A stretch of DNA of 64,000 nucleotides from Fibrella aestuarina BUZ 2 (lineage in GTDB: Bacteria > Bacteroidota > Bacteroidia > Cytophagales > Spirosomataceae), in the NCBI RefSeq assembly GCF_000331105.1, contig NC_020054.1, positions 2,326,813-2,390,812 of the forward strand, in the 5' to 3' direction. The translations under genes were made by a program, and so were the position numbers. Under the pieces are notes generated by a model that searched no databases, was not told where the DNA came from, and saw only the letters and a program-made list of their open reading frames with translations. Of this stretch, positions 1 to 8,482 are shown one piece after another (position 1 is the stretch's first letter; every line of letters begins with the position of its first letter).

Positions 1-1842
1 TTTGGCAACCCCGTGGAAGTCGCCGTCGATGACATCGACTGCCTTGCGGGGAACGTACCCAGGCATGTCGCGCACTTCCAGACGCTGTCCGCGGTAGGTG
101 ATCTGATAGTCGCCCATTCGTACGGGCTGATTGAGCCACAGCAGTACGTTCTCCTTGTTTTCGCGGTTATCGTTTTTGGTAAACTCTTCACTGCGCGAGA
201 TCATCAGGCCGCTGTTGTTCAGCGATACCACTTTCGAATAGCCCGACGAGAACAGAATCCCGATGAGCATCAGGGCCACGCCAATGTGCGAAACAGCCCC
301 GCCCGACAGCCGGTAATTGCCCCGGACGATGCCCAGCAGGATCGACCCGTTGGCCATCACGGCAAACAGCGCCGTCGTCAGCAGCACCATGTAGACGGGA
401 TTCTTCACGCCACCCAGCACGATCATCGCCGCCGAGACCAGCAGAGTCAGAATCAAGGGGTTCATGAGGTTATTCATGCTGCCTTTGCCGGCTTTGCGCC
501 ACCACACGTATTGGCCCACGCCCGTCAGCACGGCGATCACGCTGAAAAACCAAATCTGAAACTTGTTATAGTGCGCCACCTGATCGGCCGGAAGGGCCAG
601 GTTCGACGCTTTGCCGAACAGCTCGGCCACTTTATTGTAAACCGGAATCGACGTGGTCGATAGTACCTGAAAACCAGCCAGGCACAGCACCACCGCGCCC
701 AGGAATAGCCAGAACTCTTTGGTATACACCGATACTTCCTGCTCATCGGCCGGTACGAGGTGCCATTTGGCAGCCACCAGCGCGATCGACAGGCCGACAA
801 ACACCAGCAGATAAACCAGCAATTGCCCCGACAGTCCCAGATCAGTAAACGAGTGCACCGACGCGTTGCCCAGGATACCCGACCGGGCCAGGAATGTTGA
901 ATAGATGATGAGCAGGAACTGCGCGATCGTCAGGATAATGGCGGTTTTCAGGCCGGTACTGCTCTTCTTGGCAATCAGCATGGTGTGCATGCCGGCTACC
1001 ATAATCAGCCAAGGAACGTAGACGGCGTTCTCGACGGGGTCCCAGTTCCAGTAACCGCCGAAGTTCAGGGTTTCATAAGCCCAGTAGCCACCCATCAGAA
1101 TGCCAACGCCCAACACAACGGCGCCAACCAGCATCCAGGGTAACGATGGACGTACCCAGCCCAATGGTTGGTTGCGCCACAAACCGGCGATGCAGTAAGC
1201 AAACGGGACCAGCGCCAACGCAAAACCCAGAAACAGGGTTGGCGGGTGAATCACCATCCAGTAATTCTGCAACAGCGGGTTCAGGCCTTTGCCGTCCTCC
1301 GGAATAAACGCCGGGTCCATGGTGTACACCGGCGCGTCGGGCATCGCTTCTTTCAGCAGCAGGAAAGGCGATGAGCCAATCTTCAAATCACCGAACACGA
1401 CGCCCAGAATCATCGACGCCAGAAACGCCTGAACCAGCGCAAAGACGGTCAGCATGGGGCCTTCCCAGCGGCTACCGGCCGTGCGGGTCAGCACAATCCC
1501 GATCGTCGCATTCCAGAAAAGCCACAGCAGAAAGCTCCCTTCCTGACCTTCCCAAAAGCAGGAGATCATGAAATGCACTGGCAGGGCCAGCGACGAGTGG
1601 CTCCAGGCGTACTGGTACTCAAACCGGTGATTATAAATGATATAGAATAGACTGGCGACTACGCCCACAATGGCCAGGCCGTGCACGTAAAAGGCCAACC
1701 GGGCCAACTGCTTCCAGTTTGCTTCTTCGGCAGGCGTGTCGGCTGCCAACGTTGTTTTCAGGTATGCAAACGTGGCCACCAGCGCCGTCACAAACGACAC
1801 GATCACAAACAAATGGCCCAGATTCCCTACGGATAAATCCAT
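1..1842 (-). CDS. ccmF: Cytochrome c maturation heme lyase CcmF (partial, C-terminus beyond window)
   Basis: Membrane component of System I cytochrome c maturation; members of this family take heme from CcmE and ligate it to apocytochrome c outside the membrane. The frame is open without a stop from an ATG at 1842 to base 1 (614 codons), so the C-terminus lies outside the window. The conserved tryptophan-rich WWD segment is visible around residues 260-275 (GGYWNWDPVENAVYVP), surrounded by many hydrophobic helices. It is the last visible gene of a minus-strand ccm cluster, 92 bp downstream of ccmE. The start begins MDLSVGNLGHLF, immediately followed by a first membrane helix. Family assignment is secure; length relative to other CcmF proteins cannot be judged because of truncation. 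Confidence 0.93.
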   Translation of the reverse strand, partial: MDLSVGNLGHLFVIVSFVTALVATFAYLKTTLAADTPAEEANWKQLARLAFYVHGLAIVGVVASLFYIIYNHRFEYQYAWSHSSLALPVHFMISCFWEGQEGSFLLWLFWNATIGIVLTRTAGSRWEGPMLTVFALVQAFLASMILGVVFGDLKIGSSPFLLLKEAMPDAPVYTMDPAFIPEDGKGLNPLLQNYWMVIHPPTLFLGFALALVPFAYCIAGLWRNQPLGWVRPSLPWMLVGAVVLGVGILMGGYWAYETLNFGGYWNWDPVENAVYVPWLIMVAGMHTMLIAKKSSTGLKTAIILTIAQFLLIIYSTFLARSGILGNASVHSFTDLGLSGQLLVYLLVFVGLSIALVAAKWHLVPADEQEVSVYTKEFWLFLGAVVLCLAGFQVLSTTSIPVYNKVAELFGKASNLALPADQVAHYNKFQIWFFSVIAVLTGVGQYVWWRKAGKGSMNNLMNPLILTLLVSAAMIVLGGVKNPVYMVLLTTALFAVMANGSILLGIVRGNYRLSGGAVSHIGVALMLIGILFSSGYSKVVSLNNSGLMISRSEEFTKNDNRENKENVLLWLNQPVRMGDYQITYRGQRLEVRDMPGYVPRKAVDVIDGDFHGVAK

Positions 1843-1934
1843 AAATCAGAGATTGTTCAATGTTCAAGGTCCAAGGTTCGAAGTGGCTCTACCAAAGCGC
1901 AGCCCTGAACGGTGAACGTTGAACTATAATATGA
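1843..1934. repeat. ccmE-ccmF intergenic imperfect inverted repeat
   Basis: The 92-bp gap contains left-hand words (GTTCAATGTTCAAGGT near 1857) that recur as imperfect complements on the right (AACGTTGAAC near 1914). The words match those of other intergenic hairpins in this window (22.9, 37.8, 60.5 kb). It lies inside an operon, so it may modulate rather than end transcription; function is inference. Confidence 0.4.
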
Positions 1935-2375
1935 TTACAGCTTCGCCGTTTTCGCTTCGTGCTCGGTCGTTTCCAGCTTGCCTTCCTGGTATTTCGATGG
2001 GCATTTGAGCAGAATTTTCTGCGCCTGGAACTGATCGTTCTGCATGGCACCAATTACCACAACCTGCTCCGAACGGTCGAAGTCGGCGGGTTTGGGGCTG
2101 TGGTAAACGCACTTTTGCACGCGGTTCTCATTGTCGACCAGCGTAAATTCAAAATGGTTGGGGTCAACTTGCGGCTGGTAGACCATACCCTCGGCTTTGC
2201 CATTGGCGTCCTTTTTCAGCTTACCAACCACGTGAACCTGATCGGCGTCGCCATCCTGCGCCAGCTCAATGGCTTTCCCGAACGTAACATATGTGCTGGC
2301 ATCGCCGTAGGAGGTAACCACGATGCCGATCGCAATGGCGATCACTACGATACCGATGATGTGAGAGAGTTTCAT
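1935..2375 (-). CDS. ccmE: Cytochrome c maturation heme chaperone CcmE, CxxxY type
   Basis: Membrane-anchored periplasmic heme chaperone of System I cytochrome c maturation. An N-terminal anchor (residues about 5-22) is followed by an OB-fold-like domain with the typical run from VHVVGKL through the C-terminal part. The usual proteobacterial heme-binding histidine motif is replaced by C125-P-S-K-Y129, a CxxxY motif like that described for Desulfovibrio and archaeal CcmE, where cysteine carries heme. At 146 residues it is normal length. It sits 23 bp downstream of the CcmD-like gene and upstream of ccmF in the same orientation. The family call is firm; the cysteine heme ligand is inferred from the motif. 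Confidence 0.9.
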   Translation of the reverse strand: MKLSHIIGIVVIAIAIGIVVTSYGDASTYVTFGKAIELAQDGDADQVHVVGKLKKDANGKAEGMVYQPQVDPNHFEFTLVDNENRVQKCVYHSPKPADFDRSEQVVVIGAMQNDQFQAQKILLKCPSKYQEGKLETTEHEAKTAKL

Positions 2376-2398
2376 AATAAACGGTAGAACGAATGAAC

Positions 2399-2677
2399 TC
2401 AGCGGGTAGGCCGGTCTGCCGAGGTAGCCGACCGGTTGGTTAATGGACGTTTCTGGTCGTTTACCTCACGCTCCAGCTTGCCGATTTTGCTGTCGAGCCG
2501 AACCAGATAGATAACGATCCCTACGAACACAATGGCAATGACGGCCACAACGACCCATATTTTGCCATCGGCCCGGAGTTGGTCGGCCATCTCGACCGGC
2601 TGTTGAGCCATTACAGACTGGCTGCCCAGCAACAGGGTCAGCAACGGAAGAAAACGAAGCATTGATAAACGAGTCAT
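2399..2677 (-). CDS. CcmD-like small membrane protein
   Basis: Small protein (92 residues) with a hydrophobic N-terminal signal-like segment ending near MAQQ (residue 25) and one transmembrane helix at about residues 40-58 (IWVVVAVIAIVFVGIVIYL), followed by a charged LDSKIGKLE helix. This size, topology and position between ccmC and ccmE match the Bacteroidota CcmD-family proteins, thought to help release heme-loaded CcmE from CcmC. A second ATG at 2662 (MLRFLP) would give a tidier signal peptide and may be the true start. The C-terminal tail after residue 70 is low in conserved features. The assignment rests on context and topology rather than strong sequence motifs. Confidence 0.7.
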   Translation of the reverse strand: MTRLSMLRFLPLLTLLLGSQSVMAQQPVEMADQLRADGKIWVVVAVIAIVFVGIVIYLVRLDSKIGKLEREVNDQKRPLTNRSATSADRPTR

Positions 2678-2827
2678 TGGTCGATTGTCGGCAGCACGTT
2701 TGTATCCGCCACCAATGACGAATGCCTCATGCCTACGGACGAAAAGAAAACGGGCGGCCCGCCGCTACGGCCATACCCTATTTTCCAACAAAGATACGGC
2801 CCGTTTTATTCCTCTCTACTGATAGAT

Positions 2828-3490
2828 TTAAACCTCTTCCATGATTACCCGCAGGCGGCGGTAACGTACCCGGAGTTGGGTAATCCAGACGCCCAGCAGC
2901 GTAAAGCCAATAATGGCCGGATAAAAGACCATCCGCATCTGATTATCCATGTCGTATTTGCCAAAAGCAGGGTTCCCGCCATTACCGGGGTGTAACGAAT
3001 CGGTTTGGCGAGGCAGGATGAAAATGAGTGGAATGAAGACGCAAAACGCCAGAATGTTATAGACAGCGGAAATACGCGCCCGCCGTTGTTCGTCGTCAAA
3101 AGCGCCGCGCAGCACCAGATACGCCATATAAAGCAGCATGCTGACCGCCACACCGTTCAGTTTGGGGTCGTTAGGCCAGGGATCACCCCAGGTAAAGTTG
3201 GCCCACATGGAGCCGGTTGCGCACCCTAATAGCCCAAAGACGATGGCGGTATTGGCAAACTCGACCGAGAGTAGGTCGTCGTCCAGCTGGTTTTTCCGAA
3301 GAAACCGAACCGCAAAAAACAACGAGGCTAGCATAAGCGTGATCATGCCAAACCAGAGCGGCACGTGAAAGTAAACGTTGCGGATGCTCTCGTTCAGAAC
3401 TGGTTGGCGGGGCGTTGGACCCAGCAACCCCCAGAAAAGCGTATACGTCAGAATCAGGACCGCCAGGCCCTTCCACCAGTTTTGTTTCAT
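2828..3490 (-). CDS. ccmC: Heme export/handling protein CcmC (CcsA family)
   Basis: Polytopic membrane protein that binds heme and loads it on CcmE. About six membrane helices are visible. The WWD-family signature lies in the middle: CATGSMWANFTWGDPW followed by NDPKLNG, and HVPLWFGM carries a probable heme-ligand histidine upstream. The frame opens at a TTG at 3520, but the ATG at 3490 (MKQNWWKG) places the first helix correctly and is preferred. Downstream, 150 bp separate it from the CcmD-like gene; upstream lies ccmB, in the usual Bacteroidota order. Confidence 0.92.
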   Translation of the reverse strand: MKQNWWKGLAVLILTYTLFWGLLGPTPRQPVLNESIRNVYFHVPLWFGMITLMLASLFFAVRFLRKNQLDDDLLSVEFANTAIVFGLLGCATGSMWANFTWGDPWPNDPKLNGVAVSMLLYMAYLVLRGAFDDEQRRARISAVYNILAFCVFIPLIFILPRQTDSLHPGNGGNPAFGKYDMDNQMRMVFYPAIIGFTLLGVWITQLRVRYRRLRVIMEEV

Positions 3491-3581
3491 GGGTGTATGT
3501 GTCGAAGGTCTAATGTTCAAAGGTGTTTCCTGTTGGCGTCAGCTACATAGGCCAGTAAACCTCGAACGTTGAACGTAGTAT

Positions 3582-4256
3582 TTAGCTCTTCCACAAAAAC
3601 GGGAAGAGGAGGTAAGAAAGTGCCAGCACAATGGCGTCGATGGCCAGAATAGTCCGCAGTTCGTCGAAACTAACGGAGCGGTCTAGGCCATCCATCGCAT
3701 TCTTTGACACATTTAAGAGCAAGAGTAAAAGCGGCAAAATCACGGGGAAGCTCAGAATCGCCATGAGCGTAGCCGCGTTTTCGGCTTTGGCCGCAATGCC
3801 CGCCACCAATGTCAGCGAGGCCGCAAAGCCAATAGCCCCCAGCAGCAGACTACCCACGTAGAGCCAGTGGTCTTCCACGGGGCTACCCAGCACAAAGGCG
3901 TATACACTATACCCCAACAGCGCCAGCGCCAGCATTAGCCCGGTGTTGTACACAATCTTGGCGACGATGATCTGCTGCGGACTGGCCAATGTATGGTAAT
4001 AAAGCTGTCGGCCGGCCCGTTCCTGTACAAACGTCTTGGCAATGGCGTTAATCGCCGTGAACAACTGAATCAGCCAGAAGAGCGTGTTCCAGACAATGGG
4101 CGATAACTCACCCCGTTTGGCATTGAAACTTAAATAGCAGATGAATACGGCCCCGACGATGTACAGCAACATGCCGTTGAGCGCATACCGCTGCCGCCAT
4201 TCGAGGCGAAATTCCTTTTCAATGAGTGTACCGATCTGCGCTAACGATTCCCGCAT
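3582..4256 (-). CDS. ccmB: Heme exporter membrane subunit CcmB
   Basis: Integral membrane subunit of the CcmABC complex. The start at the ATG at 4256 (MRESLAQIG) gives 224 residues, close to the family norm; a TTG three codons earlier is less likely. Six hydrophobic helices are evident, and an early basic EKEFRLEWRQRYALNG segment and the cytoplasmic FVQERAGRQLYYHTLA loop, which contacts the ATPase in this family, are recognisable. It is the first gene of the visible minus-strand ccm series. No ATPase gene (ccmA) is adjacent; it must be elsewhere if System I is complete. Confidence 0.93.
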   Translation of the reverse strand: MRESLAQIGTLIEKEFRLEWRQRYALNGMLLYIVGAVFICYLSFNAKRGELSPIVWNTLFWLIQLFTAINAIAKTFVQERAGRQLYYHTLASPQQIIVAKIVYNTGLMLALALLGYSVYAFVLGSPVEDHWLYVGSLLLGAIGFAASLTLVAGIAAKAENAATLMAILSFPVILPLLLLLLNVSKNAMDGLDRSVSFDELRTILAIDAIVLALSYLLFPFLWKS

Positions 4257-4498
4257 AGACCACAAAAGTACGGCAGAACGAGCAAGTATGCGTTACTTAG
4301 CCGGGCACTTCCAGATTAGAAAAAAGAAAGCGTCGGCCCATCTCTGCTGGTGTAGTTCTGGCAGGGCACACGACCGAATTGCTGACGATTTCAGGGGTAT
4401 GCCGCTGACATCGTAGCCCCCCGCCCGATACACCCCCAACGTGACATTACCCGCCTATTCATGTCTTAACAGCGTTCGTTTGCCGGTAACCCAACTGT
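4257..4498. other. Divergent intergenic region ccmB / glycosyltransferase
   Basis: A 242-bp gap between divergently transcribed genes that must hold promoters for both. I see no strong repeat, hairpin or recognisable operator. No credible gene is present. Confidence 0.5.
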
Positions 4499-5260
4499 AT
4501 GCTTGTTCACTCGTCACTTATTGCTTCACCCAGGAATGCTGCATTTCGCTCCAAGGCTGCTTTCTACGAGCTGTCGGTTGTGTTACCGTGCCTGAATGAA
4601 GCTGAAACGCTGGCAACCTGTCTGGACGACATCTGGACAGTGGCCGATGGGCACGAGATGGACCTCGAAATACTGGTGGTGGATAATGGCAGCACCGACG
4701 GGTCGGCTCAAATTGCCGAAGCCAGCGGTGCACGCGTGGTAAACGTGGCGCAGCGAGGCTACGGAAATGCCCTGATCGGAGGAATAAGCGCGGCGCGGGG
4801 ACGCTACGTCATCACAATCGACGCAGACGGTTCTTACGATGTCAACGATATGCCCCGGTTGCTCGATCAGCTTCGGCTGGGCTACGATCTGGTTATCGGG
4901 AATCGATTTCTGGGTGGTATTCAGCGCCGGGCTATGTCGGTACTGGAGCGCTACCTGGGCAACCCGATCCTGTCCATTATTGGCCGGGTGCTGTTCAACG
5001 TAACCCTAGGCGATTTTCACTGCGGGTTGCGCGGTATCAACCGGCAGGCGGCACTACGCTGGCAACTCACCGAACCGGGTATGGAGTTTACCAGCGAACT
5101 GATTGTGAAGGCCGCGTTGCATAAGGCTCGCATGGCCGAAGTGCCCGTTTCACTGCGCCCCGACGGTCGGTCCCGGTCGCCGCACCTGCGCCCCTGGCGC
5201 GATGGCTGGCGGCACCTGAGCCTGATGCTCCGTTATTACCTGCACCCACCCATCCGCTGA
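4499..5260 (+). CDS. Family 2 glycosyltransferase (DPM1/polyprenyl-phosphate type)
   Basis: GT-A fold glycosyltransferase. The sequence shows the nucleotide-sugar signature ELSVVLPCLNEAETL (about residues 24-38), VVDNGSTDGSAQIAE, and DADGSYD carrying the metal-binding acidic motif, followed by VIGNRFLGG and DFHCGLRG, as in dolichol/undecaprenyl-phosphate mannosyl- or glucosyltransferases. It has no C-terminal membrane anchor and ends YYLHPPIR. The probable role is transfer of a sugar to a lipid carrier; the sugar cannot be inferred. The first about 20 residues before the Rossmann strand are not conserved-looking, so a later start is possible. It stands alone upstream of the DUF1361 gene. Confidence 0.85.
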   Translation: MLVHSSLIASPRNAAFRSKAAFYELSVVLPCLNEAETLATCLDDIWTVADGHEMDLEILVVDNGSTDGSAQIAEASGARVVNVAQRGYGNALIGGISAARGRYVITIDADGSYDVNDMPRLLDQLRLGYDLVIGNRFLGGIQRRAMSVLERYLGNPILSIIGRVLFNVTLGDFHCGLRGINRQAALRWQLTEPGMEFTSELIVKAALHKARMAEVPVSLRPDGRSRSPHLRPWRDGWRHLSLMLRYYLHPPIR

Positions 5261-5369
5261 GTAACATCTGGCTGGGTACGTTCACGTTCCGTTAGAAAAA
5301 GTTTTTGTCAAAAGTTTGCCCGAATGAGTTTCATTTGTTTACTTTGAATCACAAAGTACTTTCAGCACA

Positions 5370-6092
5370 ATGTTGTATCCAGAGAAGTTTTTTGGAACAC
5401 AGCAGTATCCCACCGTTTCGTCGTCACAGGGAGAGGGCCTTCGGGCACTCGCCTTGCTGACGGGAGCCTGCTTGGTTATGGCCTCGGCCCGTGGCGTCAT
5501 CAGCCACAATTGGTGGTTCTTCGTCTGTTTGACCTGGAACCTGTTTTTAGCCTGGTTTCCGCTGGGCATCATGCTCATACACCGTGATCTGTTTGAGTCG
5601 GGGTTTCTGAAGCGGGGTACGTTGGCCAAACGCGTGACGCTGGTCTTCCTGGCCTTCTGGCTGCTGTTCATGCCCAACGCCCCTTACATCATCACCGACC
5701 TGTTTCATCTGCGTCAGGTGGGGGGCGAGTTAGTCTATTTCGACACGCTAATGATGTTTCTGGGGGCGTTGACAGGGCTGCTGGCTGGTTTGTACAGTAC
5801 CTTGCTGGCGCATCGGGCGCTGCTGGGCATCACAGATCGGCTACCTTTGCAACCTCTGCTGGTGTGGGGGGCGATGCTGGGCTGTCAGGCACTGGCTGGC
5901 TTTGGGATCTACCTCGGCCGGTTCATCCGCTGGAACAGCTGGGATCTGGCCACCAACCCGATGCTGCTAACCCGAAGCCTGTGGGCCTCGCTCCACGATT
6001 CGCTGGCGCAGAAAGTATCGCTGACCTATGGCCTCGGGCTAATGGTCATCTACGTCGCTTTTTATATGTATGCTAATGCTCGACGTTCGTAA
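5370..6092 (+). CDS. DUF1361 integral membrane protein
   Basis: A 240-residue polytopic membrane protein recognisable as DUF1361 by LTWNLFLAWFPLGIML, LLFMPNAPYIITDLFHL and GIYLGRFIRWNSWD. Six or so hydrophobic helices span most of the protein. Function of the family is not established. The stop codon overlaps the start of the following dgkA-like gene (6070), which suggests translational coupling. Upstream at about 5330 a TTTACTTTG element resembles a Bacteroidota -7 box, but with imperfect spacing. Confidence 0.85.
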   Translation: MLYPEKFFGTQQYPTVSSSQGEGLRALALLTGACLVMASARGVISHNWWFFVCLTWNLFLAWFPLGIMLIHRDLFESGFLKRGTLAKRVTLVFLAFWLLFMPNAPYIITDLFHLRQVGGELVYFDTLMMFLGALTGLLAGLYSTLLAHRALLGITDRLPLQPLLVWGAMLGCQALAGFGIYLGRFIRWNSWDLATNPMLLTRSLWASLHDSLAQKVSLTYGLGLMVIYVAFYMYANARRS

Positions 6093-6447
6093 AGTATGGC
6101 GAAGCTTTCGGTATGCCGGTCAGGGTATCATCGATCTCTTTCGGTACGAAAACAACGCCAAAGTTCACTTGCTGGCGGCGGGCGTAGCCCTGGGGCTGGG
6201 TCTTTGGCTGGGCCTCACCAACCTTGAGTGGGCGCTGCTCACGATGCAGATTGGGCTGGTCTGGGCGGCCGAAGCGTTCAATACTGCCCTCGAAAAGCTA
6301 GCCGATCGCGTCACGACGGCGCACGACCCGCTGATTCGCGCCACCAAAGATTTAGCGTCCGGGGCCGTTCTGCTCGTGGCAATCATGGCGGTCGCGGTTG
6401 CCTTGTTTATCTTCGTGCCAAAACTGGCGCTACTGTACACGAATTGA
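6070..6447 (+). CDS. Diacylglycerol/undecaprenol kinase family (DgkA-like)
   Basis: Small trimeric-type membrane kinase (125 residues) that phosphorylates diacylglycerol or undecaprenol for lipid-carrier recycling. It carries the diagnostic motifs EAFNTALEKLADRV and ATKDLASGAVLL, with three membrane helices. The N-terminus RSFRYAGQGIIDLFRYENNAKVH is typical. The start at 6070 overlaps the end of the DUF1361 gene by 23 bp; an alternative ATG lies at 6076. In Gram-positive-like and Bacteroidota versions the substrate is often undecaprenol; the substrate here is not determinable by sequence alone. Confidence 0.9.
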   Translation: MLMLDVRKVWRSFRYAGQGIIDLFRYENNAKVHLLAAGVALGLGLWLGLTNLEWALLTMQIGLVWAAEAFNTALEKLADRVTTAHDPLIRATKDLASGAVLLVAIMAVAVALFIFVPKLALLYTN

Positions 6448-6499
6448 CCCCAACCAGCCTACGCATCGCTAAACGGCCCCTTATCGCTTTCCTACTCCC

Positions 6500-7168
6500 A
6501 TGACAGAATCGCGCGAACATCTACAAACGCTGACCGAAATCAGGGGTCTGATGGAGCGGTCGACGAAATTTTTGTCGCTGAGCGGCCTGTCGGGCGTATC
6601 GGCGGGGCTGATTGCGCTGGCGGGTGGTATCGTAGCCTACCTGCGGCTGCGCACCAACTGGCTGACGGTTTTCGAATCGGAACAATACACGCAAAATGGT
6701 CGGGCTATCCTGAGCTACCGCGCCCTGTTTGAATTTCTGGCCTTCGACGCGATGGCCGTCCTGATCGGGTCGCTGCTGGCCGCCTGGTATTTTACCTCGC
6801 GCAAAGCCCGCCGACAAGGCCAAACCGTCTGGACGGCCGCCTCGCGACGACTCTTGTGGGCGTTGCTGGTGCCACTGGGTGTGGGCGGTCTGTTTTGCCT
6901 GGGCCTCGTCTATCACCGGCTGATCTGGCTGGTGTGCCCAACCATGTTGACCTTCTATGGTCTGACGCTCCTGAACGCCAGCCGGTATACCTATCGCGAT
7001 CTGGAATACCTGGGTTTGTGCCAGATGGGGTTGGGGCTGATTTCGCTCTTCCTGACGGGCTACGGCCTGCTATTGTGGACGATTGGCTTTGGGGTGCTAC
7101 ACATTGTGTATGGTACGCTTATGTGGTACAAATATGACCGGCCCACGGCAGGGCATACTACTGCATGA
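6500..7168 (+). CDS. Membrane protein coupled to a winged-helix regulator
   Basis: A 222-residue protein with a short soluble N-terminus (TLTEIRGLMERSTKFLSLSG) and about six membrane helices. I do not recognise a named domain, but the arrangement of this kind of membrane protein followed by a short winged-helix regulator recurs in Bacteroidota. Its stop overlaps the start of the regulator by 4 bp (ATGA), which implies a two-gene operon in which the membrane protein may sense or be controlled with the regulator. Function unknown. Confidence 0.75.
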   Translation: MTESREHLQTLTEIRGLMERSTKFLSLSGLSGVSAGLIALAGGIVAYLRLRTNWLTVFESEQYTQNGRAILSYRALFEFLAFDAMAVLIGSLLAAWYFTSRKARRQGQTVWTAASRRLLWALLVPLGVGGLFCLGLVYHRLIWLVCPTMLTFYGLTLLNASRYTYRDLEYLGLCQMGLGLISLFLTGYGLLLWTIGFGVLHIVYGTLMWYKYDRPTAGHTTA

Positions 7169-7467
7169 CGAACGATTTGCTGGCCCGATTTAATAAAGCC
7201 TTCGAAAGTAAGGCCCGCCTCAGCATCATGTCGGTGCTGATGGTTAATGACGCGGTCAGTTTTAACGAGTTGAAAGAACTGCTGGGCCTCACCGACGGTA
7301 ATCTGGCCACACACCTGCGCGCACTGGAAGAGCAGGGCTACGTGCTAGTGCAGAAGCAGTTTGTGGGCCGGAAGCCCAATACAACGTACCTGGCTACCGA
7401 AGCCGGAAAGCAGGCATTCGCCGACCACCTCAACGCTCTGGAAGCCTTCATTCGGGGGGCAGTGTAA
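7165..7467 (+). CDS. Winged-helix DNA-binding regulator (MarR/ArsR-like)
   Basis: A 100-residue protein that is essentially one winged helix-turn-helix domain. The recognition region is FNELKELLGLTDGNLATHLRALEEQGYV and the wing is KQFVGRKPNTTYLATEAG, the pattern of the PF13601-type domain. It has no ligand-binding extension or cysteines. Starts within the stop of the upstream membrane protein gene. It probably regulates its own operon or nearby genes; no operator could be identified. Confidence 0.88.
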   Translation: MTNDLLARFNKAFESKARLSIMSVLMVNDAVSFNELKELLGLTDGNLATHLRALEEQGYVLVQKQFVGRKPNTTYLATEAGKQAFADHLNALEAFIRGAV

Positions 7468-7558
7468 GCCAACAAGCAAAACATGGATAAAAAGTAAGCC
7501 ACTGGCGACACCTGATCGTTTATAGGTCATACCTGTCTCGCTCGCCTCGCTTACTACC

Positions 7559-8278
7559 ATGAAAGACCCCATTGTGCCGTTCGATCTGGAACGGATGTTC
7601 ATCGATCAATTTCCGATAACGTACCTGGGCGAGGTCGCCCTCCGAACACTGATCATGTTCGTGATTCTGCTGGCGGCGCTGACCGTATCGGGCAAGCGCG
7701 AGGTACGGCAACTCTCGGTTTATGAACTGGTATTGCTGATCGGGCTGGGCTCGGCGGCGGGCGACCCCATGTTTTACCACGACGTGCCGCTGGGGGCCTC
7801 CATCGTCGTTTTTGTGGTCATGATGAGCGCCTACAAGTTCATTACTCGCCTCAGCGACCGCAACAAGGCGATCCGTGAACGTATAGAAGGCAAACCCGTC
7901 TACGTGATTCAGGATGGCTGCATACTGACCCAAAACTTCGACGATGAAGACCTAGGCCAGGACGAATTGTTCGTCGACCTGCGACAGGCCGGGCTGGAGC
8001 ACCTTGGGCAGGTCCGGCTGGCCATATTGGAGCCCAATGGGTCGCTGAGTGTCTATCCGTATCCCGATGATGAGGTGCGTCCGGGGTTACCCGTGTTACC
8101 ACACCTGCTCAAAGAGCAAAACCGCCTGGTCGAAACAACAGGTACGTATGCGTGTTCACACTGCGGACACACACAAATCAGGCACCCTGGTACAAACCAA
8201 TCTGTACCTTGTCCGGTATGTAACCACGAGCAGTGGGTGAAAACAATTGGCCCTGTTGGCGCTTATACCGCTAAATAA
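7559..8278 (+). CDS. DUF421 (YetF-type) membrane protein with C-terminal zinc ribbon
   Basis: The N-terminal part has about three membrane helices (residues 25-95) with LTVSGKREVRQLSVYELVLLIGLG, the DUF421 hallmark, followed by the cytoplasmic domain RIEGKPVYVIQDG...DELFVDLRQAGLEHLGQVRLAILEPNG split by typical spacing. After residue 195 an added zinc-ribbon-like module carries C199-x2-C202 and C218-x2-C221 (CSHCGH and CPVCNH). DUF421 proteins are of unclear function, linked in spores and stress responses. The zinc ribbon extension is unusual. Monocistronic as far as can be seen. Confidence 0.85.
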   Translation: MKDPIVPFDLERMFIDQFPITYLGEVALRTLIMFVILLAALTVSGKREVRQLSVYELVLLIGLGSAAGDPMFYHDVPLGASIVVFVVMMSAYKFITRLSDRNKAIRERIEGKPVYVIQDGCILTQNFDDEDLGQDELFVDLRQAGLEHLGQVRLAILEPNGSLSVYPYPDDEVRPGLPVLPHLLKEQNRLVETTGTYACSHCGHTQIRHPGTNQSVPCPVCNHEQWVKTIGPVGAYTAK

Positions 8279-8482
8279 GTTGATCCCTTTTGCCCCAATT
8301 TAATATACTAAATATGTCGCTGTATTCCGTTAGAAGCCCATATTGCGCCCTTTCGCCAAGGACAGATTTCTCCGTTCGGTCAAAAAGTTGAATCTGGCAA
8401 TGAAGGGGTTGCTTGTGTCGGAGGCAGTCGCGAACTTAGAAAAACTAAACAAATTGGTTAATCAGACTACAAGCACCTAACT
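8279..8482. promoter_or_regulatory. Upstream region of the first T6SS block
   Basis: A 204-bp AT-richer gap ahead of tssB, containing AATTTAATATACTAAATATG and a second A-rich segment near 8440-8475. It must hold the promoter of the T6SS sheath operon, but no -7/-33 pair can be assigned with confidence. Confidence 0.35.

Noticed and set aside
13..663. Plus-strand frame opposite ccmF
   Set aside because: ccmF is open through this region with conserved motifs; the reverse frame is His/Gln/Arg-rich and unstructured.
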